Assembly (NCBI RefSeq): GCF_014643695.1
Contig: NZ_BMJY01000001.1
Span: 62,001 to 126,000 of the forward strand
DNA: 64,000 nucleotides
Direction: 5' to 3'
Origin: Microbacterium album
Lineage (GTDB): Bacteria; Actinomycetota; Actinomycetes; Actinomycetales; Microbacteriaceae
Shown piece after piece: positions 25,730 through 35,230 of the stretch; the stretch's first letter is position 1; every line of letters begins with the position of its first letter. The translations under genes and the position numbers were made by a program. The notes under the pieces were generated by a model. That model ran no database searches and was not told the DNA's origin. It saw nothing but the letters and a program-made list of their open reading frames with translations.

Positions 25730-26608
25730 TCACGCCGACGTGAGGTCGGCATCCCGAAGCCGTGCGGCATCGATGGATGGGGGAGCGCCGAACTGGCGAC
25801 GGTATTCGCGGCTGAACTGAGACGCGCTCTCATACCCGACGGCATACGCGGCACCGGCGATGTCGCTCGGGTCGGCGAGAAGACGCACCCTCGCCTCCTG
25901 AAGACGCAGTTGCTTCTGATACTGGATCGGACTGAGCGCGGTGATCGCGTGGAAGCTGCGGTGAAACGCCGAAGGGCTCATGCGGGCCAGCCGTGCGAGG
26001 TCATCGACCCGGAACGGATCCGCGTAGTGCTCGCGGATCCATCGCACGGCGTGCCCGACGCGGCTCAGCCTGCTATCGGCGAGACCGAGCTGGCGCACCA
26101 TGGGGCCGAGCGGCCCGGTGAGTGCCAGCCAATGCAGCTCGCGCTCGATCAGCGCCCCCAGCGCGGCACAGTCCTGCGGCCGCTCGATGAGGCGCACCAT
26201 CCGGCCGACGGCGTCGATCACATCGGCCGAGGCGTCCGCGACGGCGATGCCCGAGGGGACGGGGCCGCGCGGTGGCGGTGGGCTCTGTAAGAGGAGGTCG
26301 GCGATGATCGCGGGACGCAGGGTCATGGCGAACCCGAGGGCCGGCTTGCGAGGGCTGACATCGAAGAAGTGACCCGTGACGGGCACCTCGACCGACGTGA
26401 CCAGGCACTGCCCCGCACCGTACTCGAACAATCGATCGCCGACCGCCATGCGCTTCGAGCCGCGGGCCATGAGGACGAACGATGTCCCGGTCACCGATCC
26501 CTCCGGTGGGCCTTCGCTCTCGACTCGGGAGGCGACGATGCCGTCGATGATCGTGGTCTCTGAGCCGGCGAGCCGGTCGATGAGGCGGCACACGTCTCCC
26601 AGGTCCAT
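25730..26608 (-). CDS. AraC family transcriptional regulator
   Basis: A regulator of about 292 residues. The N-terminal part matches the AraC_N cupin-like sensor domain, and the C-terminal third has two HTH motifs (DPFRVDDLARLARMSPSAFH and SDIAGAAYAVGYES). The start is uncertain: ATG at 26608 begins the recognisable domain, but ATG at 26644 and TTG at 26677 are also in frame with weak ribosome sites. It is divergent from an SDR gene, which it probably controls, as is common for this pair. Confidence 0.9.
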   Translation of the reverse strand: MDLGDVCRLIDRLAGSETTIIDGIVASRVESEGPPEGSVTGTSFVLMARGSKRMAVGDRLFEYGAGQCLVTSVEVPVTGHFFDVSPRKPALGFAMTLRPAIIADLLLQSPPPPRGPVPSGIAVADASADVIDAVGRMVRLIERPQDCAALGALIERELHWLALTGPLGPMVRQLGLADSRLSRVGHAVRWIREHYADPFRVDDLARLARMSPSAFHRSFHAITALSPIQYQKQLRLQEARVRLLADPSDIAGAAYAVGYESASQFSREYRRQFGAPPSIDAARLRDADLTSA

Positions 26609-26756
26609 TCCACGATTGAAGCAGGGCGAACGGTGCGCGTCCATCGCGATTCGGTCGCTCAGAGCAGGATCGAGCAAGGCTCCGCGACGATCCGTCTAGG
26701 CCACGCCCGAGCCTGGTGCTGTGCTGGAAGCACCAGGAAACACGAGGAGGACGCAG

Positions 26757-27512
26757 ATGGATGTTTCGGTGATCATTGGCGGCAGTGCGGGGATCGGGCA
26801 AGCAGCGGCCGTCGAGATCGCGCGGCGTGGCGCGGCAGTGATCGTGACCTACCGCAGTCACCCTGAGGGCGCCGCGGAGGTCGTCACCCAGATCGAGCAG
26901 CAGGGGGGCCGAGCCGCGGCCCTTGCCCTCGACGTCGCGGACGTGGCGTCGTTCCCGGTGTTCCGAGAGCGCGTCTCGGAAGTGCTCGCCGGATGGGGTG
27001 AGGAGCGGATCACGTCGCTCGTCAACAACGCCGGCGTCGGAGCGGCCACCACGATCGAGGACGCGACCGAGGAGTTCTGGGACCGGTTGCACCGCATCCT
27101 GCTCAAGGCACCCTTCTTCCTGACCAAAGAGCTTCTGCCGCTCATCGCGGACGGCGGCGCGATCGTGAACACGACCAGCACCTCCACCCACTCGACCGGA
27201 CTCTCCGTCGGCTACTCGGTCTACGGAGCGATGAAGGGCGGACTCGTGGTGCTGACCCGCTATTTGGCCAAGGAACTCGCTCCTCGCGGCATCCGCGTCA
27301 ACTCGGTCTCGCCCGGCGTGACACGCACCCGGCTCGGCGACGACGCGTTCACACGCTTCCCCGAGATCATCCCCGACCTCGCGGCGCGCGTCGCGCTGGG
27401 GCGGATCGGGGAGCCGGAGGACGTCGGCAAGGTCATCGCGTTCCTCACGTCGAGGGACGCCGGCTGGATCACCGGCCAGGACATCGAAGCCTCCGGTGGG
27501 CACGACCTGTGA
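26757..27512 (+). CDS. SDR family oxidoreductase
   Basis: A 251-residue classical SDR with GGSAGIGQ cofactor loop, VNNAG, Ser in TTSTSTHS and a YGAMK active site. Its C-terminus has SRDAGWITGQDIEASGG. Probably an NADP(H)-dependent 3-oxoacyl-ACP-reductase-like alcohol dehydrogenase or ketoreductase. ATG at 26757 has AGGAGG 6 bases before. Divergent AraC gene upstream, convergent lipoprotein gene downstream. Confidence 0.92.
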   Translation: MDVSVIIGGSAGIGQAAAVEIARRGAAVIVTYRSHPEGAAEVVTQIEQQGGRAAALALDVADVASFPVFRERVSEVLAGWGEERITSLVNNAGVGAATTIEDATEEFWDRLHRILLKAPFFLTKELLPLIADGGAIVNTTSTSTHSTGLSVGYSVYGAMKGGLVVLTRYLAKELAPRGIRVNSVSPGVTRTRLGDDAFTRFPEIIPDLAARVALGRIGEPEDVGKVIAFLTSRDAGWITGQDIEASGGHDL

Positions 27513-27623
27513 CCGGTCGGCTGGATCCACCTGTGGCGCCAGCTCGAGCGGCCGGAACAGGGTCACACCTCGACCCGGTCGTCTTGAGCGAGCAGGGGCC
27601 GTGTCAGTCCCGGGGCCTTCGCT

Positions 27624-29318
27624 CTACCCGCACCCGTCCGTCCACTCCACGGCCGGGAGGTTTCCGACGGAGACCCGCGTGACGACGCCGTCGCGAACGT
27701 AAATCACGATTGCGCGGTCGTCGCCGTCGTCGAGGATGTACTCGGTTGCGACCTCGGGTTCGTCGAAGGCTGGACGTGTCTGTGCGTCCGGGTAGGCAGC
27801 TTGGACGCTTTCCTCGGTGGCGCCTAGGCCGATGCCTTCGGCGGTTGTGGCGCGTACTTCAGCGGCGATCCCCGTGTGCGCCGAGGTGCCGACGCTCACA
27901 ACGTCGACCGTGTCCGGTCGTTCGCCCGCGTTCTCCGCGACGAGGGTGACACCGTCGTAGATCGTTCCGGTGTCATACCAGCCGCCGGCGGCGCAGACGC
28001 CGAGGCCGGGTGCCTCGAAGACCTCACCGGTGAACGGGCCCCAGGACGCGGCTTCCTCCCATGTGGTCTCGTCAACGATGATCGGGCCTATGCCGTCGAA
28101 GCTGATCGGCCACGAGGGGAGCCGCGAGCTGACGGCGAGCTTCACCGCCTGCTCGCTGTCGAGCTCGGTGGCCATGCCGACCACCAACTCGGTGAAGAGG
28201 GCGGGAACCGCGCCCAACAGTCCCAGCACAAGCTTCGCCCCGTGGTCCAGGCCGGGGAGCGTGGCGAAGCAGTCGAGGACCGTTGTGAAGACGCGCTCGG
28301 CGTTCTGCCCATCGGCGCTCGACATATCGGCGCCGGTCTCGACGGTTCCGGCGAGGCAGTCGTACTTGCCGGCGCCGTCCAGGGTGACGCTGTCGTCGAC
28401 GATGATGTCGAGGAGCGTGAGCAGCACCGACCCGATCAGCATGCCGAGGTCCTGTTGCGCCTCGAAGAGCTCGGGTGGTTCGTGCACATCGAAGGTGAAA
28501 CGGGCGGCGGTGCCCCCGCCGAAAACGACGCCGCCTTCTGCCGTGGGCACGTACTCGCTCGCGAGGGCGTGCAGCACCCCGTCGCCATCCGTGCCCGGGA
28601 GAGTCTCGCCGACTACGGCGGGGGAGGACTTCGCACGGTAAGGCGAGGACGTGGCCGCGTAGAGGTCCACGGTGATCTCCTGTCCGTCTGCGGAGATGCA
28701 CGGCCAGATGGGGCCGGCGGCGAGCATCAAGTACTCGAGTCCACTCGGCGCAGTCGCGGTTCTCTCGAAGCACGGGGGCGGCGGGAGGTCCGCGTCGAGC
28801 GCGTGAGCGACGAACGCGGCCACTTCTTCGAGCAGGTGGCCGATATCGACCTGGGCCGGCCAGAACCAGGACAGGTGTTCGGCGGTGGCGGTGACGGTGT
28901 TGCCCTCGCGGACCGTTTCGACCAGATCGACGGCCCCGCCCTCGGATCGAGACAGCATGACAAGAGTGCTGTCGGTCGACCACTCCTCCTCCGAGATCGC
29001 TGTTTCGTCGATATCGAATGTCAACGTGATCGGCTCTTCCGGCTGCAGACCGTCACCGAGGCGCACCTTCACTCCCTGGGCGAGGGCGTTCAGCGGGATG
29101 TCGACGCCGGACTCGAGCGCAGCATCGCTCTTCTCGAGCGTCACAAGGGTGCCCTCGGGCGCGACCCCCGGGCCGCCAGTGACGCTCACCCCTTCCAGGA
29201 CGGCTTCGAAACCGTCAGGCCCGACGGTCGCCGTGGCGACCTGCGGCGACGCCGTACATGCTGTGAGGCTGGCCAGGAGGGCAGCGCCGAGTGCGAGTGC
29301 GGAAATGACTGCGCGCAA
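27624..29318 (-). CDS. Large lipoprotein of unknown function
   Basis: A protein of about 564 residues with a hydrophobic signal and a lipobox (SLTAC), so it should be attached to the outer face of the membrane. Residues about 30-130 read like a beta-rich domain (GVKVRLGDGLQPEEPITLTF), followed by alternating polar and hydrophobic segments and an AESKGIG-free C-terminal part resembling small lipoprotein repeats. I do not recognise a family. TTG at 29318 has GGAG 5 bases before; a longer reading from 29378 would add a basic n-region and cannot be excluded. It is single, between the SDR gene (convergent) and the amidase gene (divergent). Confidence 0.8.
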   Translation of the reverse strand: MRAVISALALGAALLASLTACTASPQVATATVGPDGFEAVLEGVSVTGGPGVAPEGTLVTLEKSDAALESGVDIPLNALAQGVKVRLGDGLQPEEPITLTFDIDETAISEEEWSTDSTLVMLSRSEGGAVDLVETVREGNTVTATAEHLSWFWPAQVDIGHLLEEVAAFVAHALDADLPPPPCFERTATAPSGLEYLMLAAGPIWPCISADGQEITVDLYAATSSPYRAKSSPAVVGETLPGTDGDGVLHALASEYVPTAEGGVVFGGGTAARFTFDVHEPPELFEAQQDLGMLIGSVLLTLLDIIVDDSVTLDGAGKYDCLAGTVETGADMSSADGQNAERVFTTVLDCFATLPGLDHGAKLVLGLLGAVPALFTELVVGMATELDSEQAVKLAVSSRLPSWPISFDGIGPIIVDETTWEEAASWGPFTGEVFEAPGLGVCAAGGWYDTGTIYDGVTLVAENAGERPDTVDVVSVGTSAHTGIAAEVRATTAEGIGLGATEESVQAAYPDAQTRPAFDEPEVATEYILDDGDDRAIVIYVRDGVVTRVSVGNLPAVEWTDGCG

Positions 29319-29509
29319 GGAAGCTCCGTTCGGGGACACGCGACGGGCAGAGCAGCGTCCCCCTTGAAAATCTCGCACACGCCGGGCTCCCGCTGCAACG
29401 GTTCAGGCAGAGGATGCCGGAGCCCTCTGCCGGCGGTTGCGGCCGCCGCGGCGTTCACCCCGCGACCCTGCCGACACGATCCGGGCACGACGGTAACCTG
29501 CCCGAAACG

Positions 29510-29527
29510 TCACTATGCGGATAGTGA
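29510..29527. promoter_or_regulatory. Palindrome in the amidase promoter
   Basis: TCACTAT (29510-29516) and ATAGTGA (29521-29527) form a perfect 7-bp inverted repeat around GCGG. It stands 49 bases before the amidase ATG in a clearly less GC-rich stretch. It fits a dimeric regulator binding site; the regulator is unknown. Confidence 0.5.
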
Positions 29528-29575
29528 AATACGCCGGAAATAGCGTGAGCCGGGTCACCGATCCGGAAGGACCCC

Positions 29576-32527
29576 ATGAAGATCCCCCAACGGCACTCAC
29601 GCGCGTGCGCCCTCCTCGGGGCGGCGGCCGTCGCCGCTTCCCTCGCCCTCGTGGCCCCACCGGCCGCAGCAGTCACGACCGTCACGAGCGGGGGAGGGGC
29701 GCAGTGGCAGATCCACGACGCCGAGCGCCCCTCCCTCGACACCGGCAGCATCCGAGCGCTCGCCGGATCGCGCGTGGACGGCTTTGGCAACCTCTTCGTC
29801 CGCACCGGTGACCCGGCCGTGCGCATGGACGGCGAGATGGCTCGTGGCTTCGGTCTGACCCAGGCCGAGGGCGGCTACATCTCCACCCAGTCCGTGGCAT
29901 ACGGCGATGCCGCGCTGACGCGGCGTATCGATGTCGCGGACGATGCCGATCTGCTCAGGTTCTTCGACAGCATCACGAACACGGGCGAGGAGAGCATCTC
30001 GGTGGAGGTGTCCTTCGGAGGTGCACTCGGCTACGGCAGCGGCAACGAGCAGGGCACGATCCGCGCTTCGTCGGAGGCCGGTCCGTCCTGGGACGTCGTG
30101 GCCCAGCCCGGAGCCGGGCAGCGCCCGATCGGCACGCTGGTCGGCGAGTACGACCGGCTGGGCAACCAGGAGCGGAACCCGTTCGAGACCCCGTACGTGC
30201 CCGAGGGGCAGGAGGCCAACTTCTACGGATACGTGCACGTGGTGGACGTTCCCGCGGGTGAATCCCGATCGCTCCTTCACTTCGTCGCGACAGAGGCGGC
30301 GGGCGAGGGTGCCGTGGCCGCGGTGGCCGAAGACCTCGCCGCGCTCGCGGCCGCGCCCGACCTCGGCGGACTCTCGCTGGACGAAGTCTGCTCCATCAGC
30401 AACTGGGAGCTGGGCGACGGGGCGTGCGCCGATGTCATCCGGCTCGACGTGCCCGGCGTGCCCGCGGCTCCGCCGGCGGTCACCACGTCCGGGTACGACG
30501 TCGTCGACAAGACGATCGCCGACCTCCAGGCCGACATGACCGCGGGGGTCACGACCTCCGTGGAGATCACGCAGGCCTACCTCGACCGCATCGCGGCGTA
30601 CGACGGCGGCCAGTTCGGCTTCCACTCCTTCATCGCCGTCGCCGACGACGCCCTCGCGCAGGCACGCGCGGCGGACGAGGCGCGCGCCGCGGGCGAGACC
30701 GGCGAGCTGCTCGGCATCCCGATCGGCATCAAGGACGTCTACGACACGGTCGACATGCCCACCACGGGCGGCTCCAAGGCCCTGGAGGGGTGGTTCCCGG
30801 CTCAGGACGCGACGCAGGTCGCGCTGCTCCGCGACGCGGGCGCGGTGATCCTGGGCAAGACGAACACCTCGGAGTTTGCGTACTCGGGCGGCTACAGCGA
30901 GAGCGGCTACATGCAGACGTGGAACGCGCTGTACCCCTCGAAGACGTCGTTCGGGTCGAGCGGCGGCTCGGCCGTCGCGGTCGCGGCCGACCTGGCGGCA
31001 GCGGCGATGGGATCGCAGACCGGTGTCTCGCTCTACGCTCCCGCGACCGGGGCGAGCGTGGCGACGTTCCGCGGGACCGACGGCATGGCCTCCGTCGCGG
31101 GCGTGATGCCGCTCACGTGGGGCCAGGACTACGCGGGGCCGATCGCGAAGAGCGTCACCGATCTCGCGATGATCCTGAACGCCACCACCGGCACGGACGA
31201 GCGCGACATCCTGACGGTCGACGCCGACGAGCACCGCCCGGAGGACTGGACCGTCCTGCTCGAGGAAGGCGCCCTCGAGGGCGCGCGGGTCGGATATCTC
31301 CCCGGTTCGTTCTCCTCGTCGTGGGCCGACGACGACACGGGAGCGGCCGCGCTGGCGCGCCTGTCCGAGTTGGAGGCCGCGGGCGCGTCGCTGGTGCGGA
31401 TCGACGCTCCGGCCCCCTCGCTCGGGCGTGCGCCGGGCGGTAACCGCGGCGACGAGGGCTGGGCCCGCTACATCGCGGACAACCCCGGATTCCCGTTCGC
31501 GTCCGGCGCGCAGCTGGCGGCGGATGAGCGGGTGCTGCCCTACAACACCCGCGCGAACCGCGCCGCGACGCCCATGACCGAGGAGCAGGTCAGGGCCTGG
31601 ATCGACTACCGCGCCGCAAGCCGGGAGATCTACGCCCAGTGGATGGCGGAGAACGGCGTCGACGTGCTGGTGTACCCGGGCTTCATCAGCGACGTGTTCA
31701 ACAACGACGGCAACACCAACCAGCACACCGCCGACCGTGCCACGGGTGTTCCGACGTCGAACGCGGGCCTGCCGACCGTCGTCGTGCCCGTCGGCGTCAA
31801 CGGCCACGGTTACTCGATGTCGCTGCAGCTCGTGGGCACCGCCTGGTCGGACGCCGAGGTGCTGGCGATGGGCTACGCCCTCGAGCAGCAGGCCGACGCG
31901 CGCATGCGCACGGCCTTCGCACCGGCCCTCCCCGTCGGCGACCCGGGCGAGCAGCCCACGGAGCCGGAGCAGCCGGGCGAGCCGGAGCAGCCGGGCGAGC
32001 CGGAGCAGCCGGGGATCCCGGATGAGCCCGCCGAGCCGGAGCAGCCGAGCGAGCCGGAACGACCGGATGACGGCACGGCACCGTCGGGCGTGACGGAGGA
32101 CAGCCTCCTCGAATCGCTCCGCGGCCTCATCTCGCTTCCGACGAACGTCGTCGCCGGTGAGGATGTCGACGTGGTCGTGCCCATGGCGGAGCCGGGCGCC
32201 GAGCTCGACGGCTACCTCTTCTCCGAGCCGACCGAACTCGGAGCGGGCGTCGTGTCGGGCGCGGGAGTCGTGGTGTACACGATCCCGGCCGACACCCCGG
32301 CGGGCGAGCACCGCCTCGCGGTGGCGACCACCGACGGCGACGTCATCGGCTGGGACTACCTGACGGTCGTCGCGCCCGCGGCAGCCGCTGGTGACGATTC
32401 CGCGCTCGGCGTCACGGGCGGCACGGTCTCGCTGCTCCTCGTCGGCGTCGCCCTCGCAGCCCTCGCCACGGGCGGGACGCTCCTGGTGATCCGTCGCCGC
32501 GCACAGCGGCCGGCCGAGGTCGGCTGA
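29576..32527 (+). CDS. Secreted, wall-anchored amidase-signature hydrolase
   Basis: A 983-residue exported protein. Residues 1-32 are a signal peptide, and residues about 33-290 form a beta-rich domain of unknown type. The amidase-signature domain covers about 305-790, with Lys386 (GIKDVYD), cis-Ser461 (GSSGGSA) and nucleophile Ser485 (GVSLYAPA) as the Ser-cisSer-Lys triad. A Pro/Glu-rich EPEQPG repeat follows, then an Ig-like domain and a C-terminal LGVTGG motif, hydrophobic helix and RRR tail, typical of a sortase signal (LAxTG-like). It therefore likely hydrolyses amides at the cell surface. ATG at 29576 follows GAAGGA. Confidence 0.9.
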   Translation: MKIPQRHSRACALLGAAAVAASLALVAPPAAAVTTVTSGGGAQWQIHDAERPSLDTGSIRALAGSRVDGFGNLFVRTGDPAVRMDGEMARGFGLTQAEGGYISTQSVAYGDAALTRRIDVADDADLLRFFDSITNTGEESISVEVSFGGALGYGSGNEQGTIRASSEAGPSWDVVAQPGAGQRPIGTLVGEYDRLGNQERNPFETPYVPEGQEANFYGYVHVVDVPAGESRSLLHFVATEAAGEGAVAAVAEDLAALAAAPDLGGLSLDEVCSISNWELGDGACADVIRLDVPGVPAAPPAVTTSGYDVVDKTIADLQADMTAGVTTSVEITQAYLDRIAAYDGGQFGFHSFIAVADDALAQARAADEARAAGETGELLGIPIGIKDVYDTVDMPTTGGSKALEGWFPAQDATQVALLRDAGAVILGKTNTSEFAYSGGYSESGYMQTWNALYPSKTSFGSSGGSAVAVAADLAAAAMGSQTGVSLYAPATGASVATFRGTDGMASVAGVMPLTWGQDYAGPIAKSVTDLAMILNATTGTDERDILTVDADEHRPEDWTVLLEEGALEGARVGYLPGSFSSSWADDDTGAAALARLSELEAAGASLVRIDAPAPSLGRAPGGNRGDEGWARYIADNPGFPFASGAQLAADERVLPYNTRANRAATPMTEEQVRAWIDYRAASREIYAQWMAENGVDVLVYPGFISDVFNNDGNTNQHTADRATGVPTSNAGLPTVVVPVGVNGHGYSMSLQLVGTAWSDAEVLAMGYALEQQADARMRTAFAPALPVGDPGEQPTEPEQPGEPEQPGEPEQPGIPDEPAEPEQPSEPERPDDGTAPSGVTEDSLLESLRGLISLPTNVVAGEDVDVVVPMAEPGAELDGYLFSEPTELGAGVVSGAGVVVYTIPADTPAGEHRLAVATTDGDVIGWDYLTVVAPAAAAGDDSALGVTGGTVSLLLVGVALAALATGGTLLVIRRRAQRPAEVG
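31961..32014 (+). repeat. 18-base tandem repeat encoding EPEQPG
   Basis: Three near-identical 18-base units (31961-31978, 31979-31996, 31997-32014) encode Glu-Pro-Glu-Gln-Pro-Gly, with imperfect units on both sides. This makes a stiff wall-spanning linker in the amidase. Length may vary between strains by slippage. Confidence 0.85.
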
Positions 32528-32536
32528 GGCACACCT

Positions 32537-32571
32537 CCGGGACGGGGCGGCTCTTCGCCGTCCCGTCCCGG
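32537..32571 (+). terminator. Terminator after the amidase gene
   Basis: A 15-bp stem (32537-32551, 32557-32571; one G-U pair) with a TCTTC loop lies 10 bases after the amidase stop. It sits between convergent genes, so it may serve both. Confidence 0.75.
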
Positions 32572-32608
32572 GCGTGCTCCGTCGAGGACGGCGCGGTCTC
32601 GCGGGCGC

Positions 32609-33187
32609 TCAGAGGGCCGGGCGGTCCGCCTTGCCGCGCAACAGCGCGACCGCGAGCAGCAGGAGATACGCGCCGACGGGGATCCCACCGCCGAGCTGAG
32701 AGCCGAGGAGCGTGAGCACCGGCAGGATGATGAGCGGCCAGGCGAGCGACGCGCGCAGGCGCTTGGCGCGCAGCAGTGAGACGGCCAGGGCGATCGAGCC
32801 GATGAACCACAGCGCGTTGGCGGTGAGGGCCACGGCCGGGAAGAAGTCGAGGTCGATGCCGTTCGCGGCGCTCGTGATCGTGCCGACCGTGAGCAGGACG
32901 TTCCCCGTCGACGCGACCCATGCCGGCCAGCGGCTGCCGGCGCGGCGCGTGAGCGCCAGGTAGATCACGGGGAGCGACCAGAGGATGAGCGTGAACAGCA
33001 CGAGCAGCACGCGGGTACGCGGATCGATGGCGGGATCCTCGTCCTGGGGGAAGACGAGCTGCGACGTGCCCATGACGATGGAGAACACGCCGGCGAGCAC
33101 GGCGGCCCAAGCCGCGAAGCGGTCGGACGGTCCACGGCCGACGTGAGCGGCGGCGGGCGCCGGGCGGGCGGAGCGGGTGGTGGTCAT
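32609..33187 (-). CDS. Small polytopic membrane protein
   Basis: A 192-residue protein with five or so predicted transmembrane segments (from residue about 25; also 60-80, 90-110, 120-140, 145-185). I do not recognise a family. ATG at 33187 has AGGTTCCC upstream, weak. It is divergent from the two-component genes by about 200 bases, so it may be a target of that system. Function unknown. Confidence 0.8.
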   Translation of the reverse strand: MTTTRSARPAPAAAHVGRGPSDRFAAWAAVLAGVFSIVMGTSQLVFPQDEDPAIDPRTRVLLVLFTLILWSLPVIYLALTRRAGSRWPAWVASTGNVLLTVGTITSAANGIDLDFFPAVALTANALWFIGSIALAVSLLRAKRLRASLAWPLIILPVLTLLGSQLGGGIPVGAYLLLLAVALLRGKADRPAL

Positions 33188-33383
33188 GATGAGGGAACCT
33201 CTCGGTCGAGTGAGTGAGCCCGGGATCGGGTGTCTCCGACGCTAGGAGCGGCCGTCCGCGGCCGGCATCGTCCGAGAGTCGAGCGTGCGTGAACTCAGGG
33301 CGAGCGGTTCATCGACGAAAGTCGCCATCCCGCGATACCCGAGTCGGCATCGCGGTCGCCCGCGCCGCCCCTAGCATGGCGGC

Positions 33384-34535
33384 ATGACCGCATCCCCGCC
33401 CGCCCGGCCGATGCGCCTGCCCGCGTGGACCTCGCCGCTCGATCTCGCGGTCGCCGCCGCGCTCGCCGCCTGGGCGGTCGCCGAGGCGCTCCTCGTGCCG
33501 GGGGCGTTCCTCCCCGCGCAGGTCGGATTCGCGCTTGCGGTCACGCTGCCCCTCGTCGCACGGCGACGCTTTCCCGGCACCGTCATGATCGTGCTCGCCG
33601 TCGTGTTCCTCTCACACGCGGCCATGAGCGGCGCGCACGCCACGTTCAACCCGTTCCCGAGCCTGCTCGTGGCGGCGTTCACGGTGGCGTCTCACGTGTC
33701 GCCCGTATGGCGCAGCGCGCTGCTCGGGGCGGTGCCGATCGTCGCGATGCTGGGCGGGCACGCGCTCGGCTACTTCGGCGCACCCGGGATCGAGAACGCC
33801 GGGGTCCTGTTCCTCCTGTTCTTCGTCGGCGCGACCTGGGCGGCGGGACGCATCGTGCGCCAACGCGGGCTCGCCGTCGCTCGTACCCGCGAGGGCGCCG
33901 ACCGCGCGGCGGGGGAGGCCGTCGCTCTCGAGCGCGCGCGGATCGCGCGAGAGCTCCACGACGTCATCGCGCACGCCGTGTCGGTCGTGGCGCTGCAGGC
34001 GGCCGCCGCCGAGCAGTTCCTCGACCGGGACACGGATCGGGCGCGCACGCATCTCGCGCTCACCCGGCGGACGGCGCACGAGGCGCTCGAGGAGATGCGC
34101 AACCTCCTCGGGGTGCTGCGGGAGGACGAAGCGGACTACGCGCCCCAGCCGGGGCTGGAACGGGTGGCCGAGCTCGTCGCGGAGACGCGAGCGGCGGGTC
34201 ACGCGGTCAGGCTCGAGACCGGCGGTGCGGAGGCAACCGTGCCCGACGGGATCTCGCTGGCCGGATATCGCATCGTGCAGGAGGCGCTCACGAACGTTCG
34301 CAAGCACGCGCCGGGGGCGCCGGTCACCGTCTCGGTGCGCACGGACGCGGAGCGGGTCCGTGTCGTCGTGCTCAGCGGCGCCGGCACGCAGCCCGCAGCG
34401 CCTTCGCCGCCCGGCGGTCACGGCATCCTCGGCATGCGCGAGCGGGTGCGGGTGTACGGCGGCGACTTCCGCACCGGACCGACGCCCGACGGCGGCTGGT
34501 CGGTGGAAGCCGAGCTCCCGGTGACGCGCTCATGA
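33384..34535 (+). CDS. NarL-type sensor histidine kinase
   Basis: A 383-residue kinase. Residues about 15-170 form several transmembrane helices; the dimerisation domain has the phosphorylated His192 in IARELHDVIAHAVSV, and the ATPase domain has YRIVQEALTNVRKHAPG and GGHGILGMRERV. It would phosphorylate the response regulator encoded next. Gene overlap (ATGA) shows coupled translation. The signal is unknown. Confidence 0.93.
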   Translation: MTASPPARPMRLPAWTSPLDLAVAAALAAWAVAEALLVPGAFLPAQVGFALAVTLPLVARRRFPGTVMIVLAVVFLSHAAMSGAHATFNPFPSLLVAAFTVASHVSPVWRSALLGAVPIVAMLGGHALGYFGAPGIENAGVLFLLFFVGATWAAGRIVRQRGLAVARTREGADRAAGEAVALERARIARELHDVIAHAVSVVALQAAAAEQFLDRDTDRARTHLALTRRTAHEALEEMRNLLGVLREDEADYAPQPGLERVAELVAETRAAGHAVRLETGGAEATVPDGISLAGYRIVQEALTNVRKHAPGAPVTVSVRTDAERVRVVVLSGAGTQPAAPSPPGGHGILGMRERVRVYGGDFRTGPTPDGGWSVEAELPVTRS

Positions 34536-35221
34536 GCGCTCCCCGCGTGGTCGTGGTCGACGACCACCCGCTCGTGCGCTCCGGCATCGTGGGCGTGCTC
34601 GAGGGCCGTGGGATCGAGGTGGCGGGGGAGGCGGACGACGGCGACGTCGTCGTCGAGCTCGCGGAGCGCATCCGCCCCGATGTCGTGCTGATGGACATCC
34701 GGATGCAGCGGATGGACGGCATCGAGGCGACCCGGCGGCTGCGGCTGCTGCCCGAGCCTCCGCGGGTGCTCGTCCTGACGACGTTCGATCTCGACGAGTA
34801 CGTGTACCGCGCCCTCCAGGCCGGCGCCTCCGGCTTCCTGCTGAAGGACGCCTCCCCCGAGCGCCTGGTCGACGCGATCCGCACGGTCGCGGCCGGCGAG
34901 GCGCTGCTGGCCCCGGCCGTCACGCGGCGCCTGATCGAGCGGTACCTGCGTGCCCCCGAGGCCGCTGCGGAGCCGGCCCGGACGTTCGACGACCTCACGC
35001 AGCGCGAGCGCGACATCTGGCTCCACATCGTGCGCGGGCTCTCCAACGCGGAGATCGGCGCCGAGTTGTTCCTCAGCGAGGCGACCGTGAAGGCGCACGT
35101 GACGCGGCTGCTCGCCAAGCTCGCCGTGCGCGACCGCGTGCAGGCGGTCGTGCTGGCCTACGAGGCCGGCGTCGTGCGACCCGGCGCAGGGCCCGGCGGG
35201 CCGCAGCCGGTGCGTGAATAG
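34532..35221 (+). CDS. LuxR/NarL family response regulator
   Basis: A 229-residue response regulator. The receiver domain has acidic Asp10/Asp11, phosphoacceptor Asp55 (VVLMDIRMQ) and the Lys in FLLKDASP. The C-terminal LuxR HTH covers about residues 150-210 (LTQRERDIWLHIVRGLSNAEI). It is paired with the sensor kinase immediately upstream. Probable targets include the adjacent membrane-protein gene and itself. Confidence 0.94.
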   Translation: MSAPRVVVVDDHPLVRSGIVGVLEGRGIEVAGEADDGDVVVELAERIRPDVVLMDIRMQRMDGIEATRRLRLLPEPPRVLVLTTFDLDEYVYRALQAGASGFLLKDASPERLVDAIRTVAAGEALLAPAVTRRLIERYLRAPEAAAEPARTFDDLTQRERDIWLHIVRGLSNAEIGAELFLSEATVKAHVTRLLAKLAVRDRVQAVVLAYEAGVVRPGAGPGGPQPVRE

Positions 35222-35230
35222 GCGACACGG

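Noticed and set aside
31961..32014. Short direct repeats as a possible CRISPR array
   Set aside because: The units are 18 bases, contiguous and without spacers, and encode an in-frame EPEQPG linker.
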